Shown here: one piece after another, positions 63,558-64,000 of the stretch
Layout of the letters: each line of letters starts with the position of its first letter
Numbering within the stretch: the first letter of the stretch is position 1
Source: an uncultured bacterium
Lineage (GTDB): Bacteria; Planctomycetota; Phycisphaerae; Phycisphaerales; UBA1924
NCBI GenBank assembly: GCA_903834785.1
Contig: CAILKP010000064.1
Location: forward strand, 124,001 to 188,000
Direction: 5' to 3'
DNA length: 64,000 bases
Translations under genes and position numbers: made by a program
The notes under the pieces: model-generated
What the model saw: the letters and a program-made list of their open reading frames with translations, nothing else
Databases searched by the model: none
Told to the model about the DNA's origin: nothing

Positions 63558-64000
63558 TCATCGGCCCGGCACTTCCATGAAGATGGTCGGATCGACGCCG
63601 CCAAACGTCTGGCGACCATTGAACTTCGGAGATCGGGCGACCGCAAGAGGCTGGAACGACTTGACGTCCGCAGTGGGCTTGAGCTGCGCTTCGATGCGGA
63701 ACTTGCGGAGCTGCAGGTCCTCCATCTTGATCTGCAGCGAACTGACCAGATCAACACGGTCGAGCACCGGACTGTCCTTCAAGGCCCGATGGAAATCGGC
63801 CACATCCACGTCCGTGGCGGCAAACCCGGTGATCATCAGCGTGTACTCCATCTTCGGAGGACGGACCACCGCAACCTTCTTCTCCTTGTCGTCACCCTTC
63901 TCGCCGCCTGCCGCGGCCCCCTTGGATGCTGAAAGGTTCTGCGTCGCGGCCGCCGCTCCCGGCTTGGTTTTCGGCGGTGCCTCAACCAGCCGACGGCTCC
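63558..64000 (-). CDS. PilN-like protein, 3' part, runs off the right edge
   Basis: The frame is open from the stop at 63558 to the end of the window, so the N-terminus is missing; the GTG at 63869 is not a convincing start. A Lys/Ala/Glu-rich linker (...GEKGDDKEKK...) leads to a ferredoxin-like C-terminal domain YTLMITGFAATDVDVADFHRALKDSPVLDRVDLVS. This fits the PilN/GspL assembly-platform fold and the order pilN-pilO-pilP-gspE. No pilM or secretin is visible in the window. Confidence 0.68.
   Translation of the reverse strand, partial: SRRLVEAPPKTKPGAAAATQNLSASKGAAAGGEKGDDKEKKVAVVRPPKMEYTLMITGFAATDVDVADFHRALKDSPVLDRVDLVSSLQIKMEDLQLRKFRIEAQLKPTADVKSFQPLAVARSPKFNGRQTFGGVDPTIFMEVPGR

Overview
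The window is about 64 kb of GC-rich, densely coding chromosomal DNA. It most likely comes from a planctomycete of the class Phycisphaerae. The best clue is a family of secreted proteins ending in a double 'DG.(I/V)DG.DFIAFIN.F' motif with a terminal Gly-Cys, known as GC-type dockerin-like tags. Other clues are a planctomycete-style prepilin-type (FTLIELLVV) protein, short zinc-ribbon membrane proteins, and core genes scattered outside their usual operons: atpG, pdhA, rplS, aroC, coaX, trpS and pdxA each stand apart. I see no rRNA or tRNA genes, CRISPR array, integrase, transposase or phage genes.

Layout. 0-6 kb: a partial membrane protein, an M28-PDZ aminopeptidase, an SDR, an exported thermonuclease and pyruvate dehydrogenase E1 alpha. 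6-11 kb: two secreted proteins with GC-dockerin tails, an M1 peptidase and a HAF-repeat protein, separated by a 487-nt spacer full of stem-loops. 10.7-12.5 kb: a MarR regulator and a DevC/FtsX-type permease. 12.5-17.5 kb: coaX overlapping a divergent MnmE-like GTPase, a membrane-tethered thioredoxin, and an EF-G paralogue with a structured leader. 17.7-22.2 kb: rplS, a G-rich tract, aroC, a GT2, fabH and a His-rich exported peptide. 22.5-27.8 kb: a giant coiled-coil protein with a Wzz-like membrane end, a pseudopilin and a membrane-anchored protein of unknown function. 28-31 kb: homogentisate dioxygenase and trpS. 31-38.5 kb: surface-glycan genes (GT2, a nucleotidyltransferase-sugar kinase fusion in reversed domain order, a CgeB-like GT), then pdxA and a WHy lipoprotein. 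38.8-44 kb: a third dockerin-like secreted protein, a GT-C-like membrane protein and a flippase-like protein. 44-51 kb: trxA, a LOG-family protein, an M16 pair (one degenerate, one active) and atpG. 51-60 kb: two small membrane proteins, pepA, purE-purK, a FixJ-like regulator, a metal-ligand-less rubrerythrin-like protein, a SOUL protein and an orphan membrane sensor domain. 60-64 kb: a type IV pilus/type II secretion operon (pilN-pilO-pilP-like-gspE) running off the right edge.

How the parts fit. Much of the accessory content faces the cell surface: secreted peptidases and tagged proteins, glycan assembly, a pilus/secretion motor and a pseudopilin. Several proteins look like degenerate members of enzyme families: the GTPase, the rubrerythrin-like protein, the M16 partner and the cyclase-type membrane domain. 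Rho-independent terminators are clear at several gene ends and help define transcription units. All functional calls rest on recognising motifs by eye; no database search was run.
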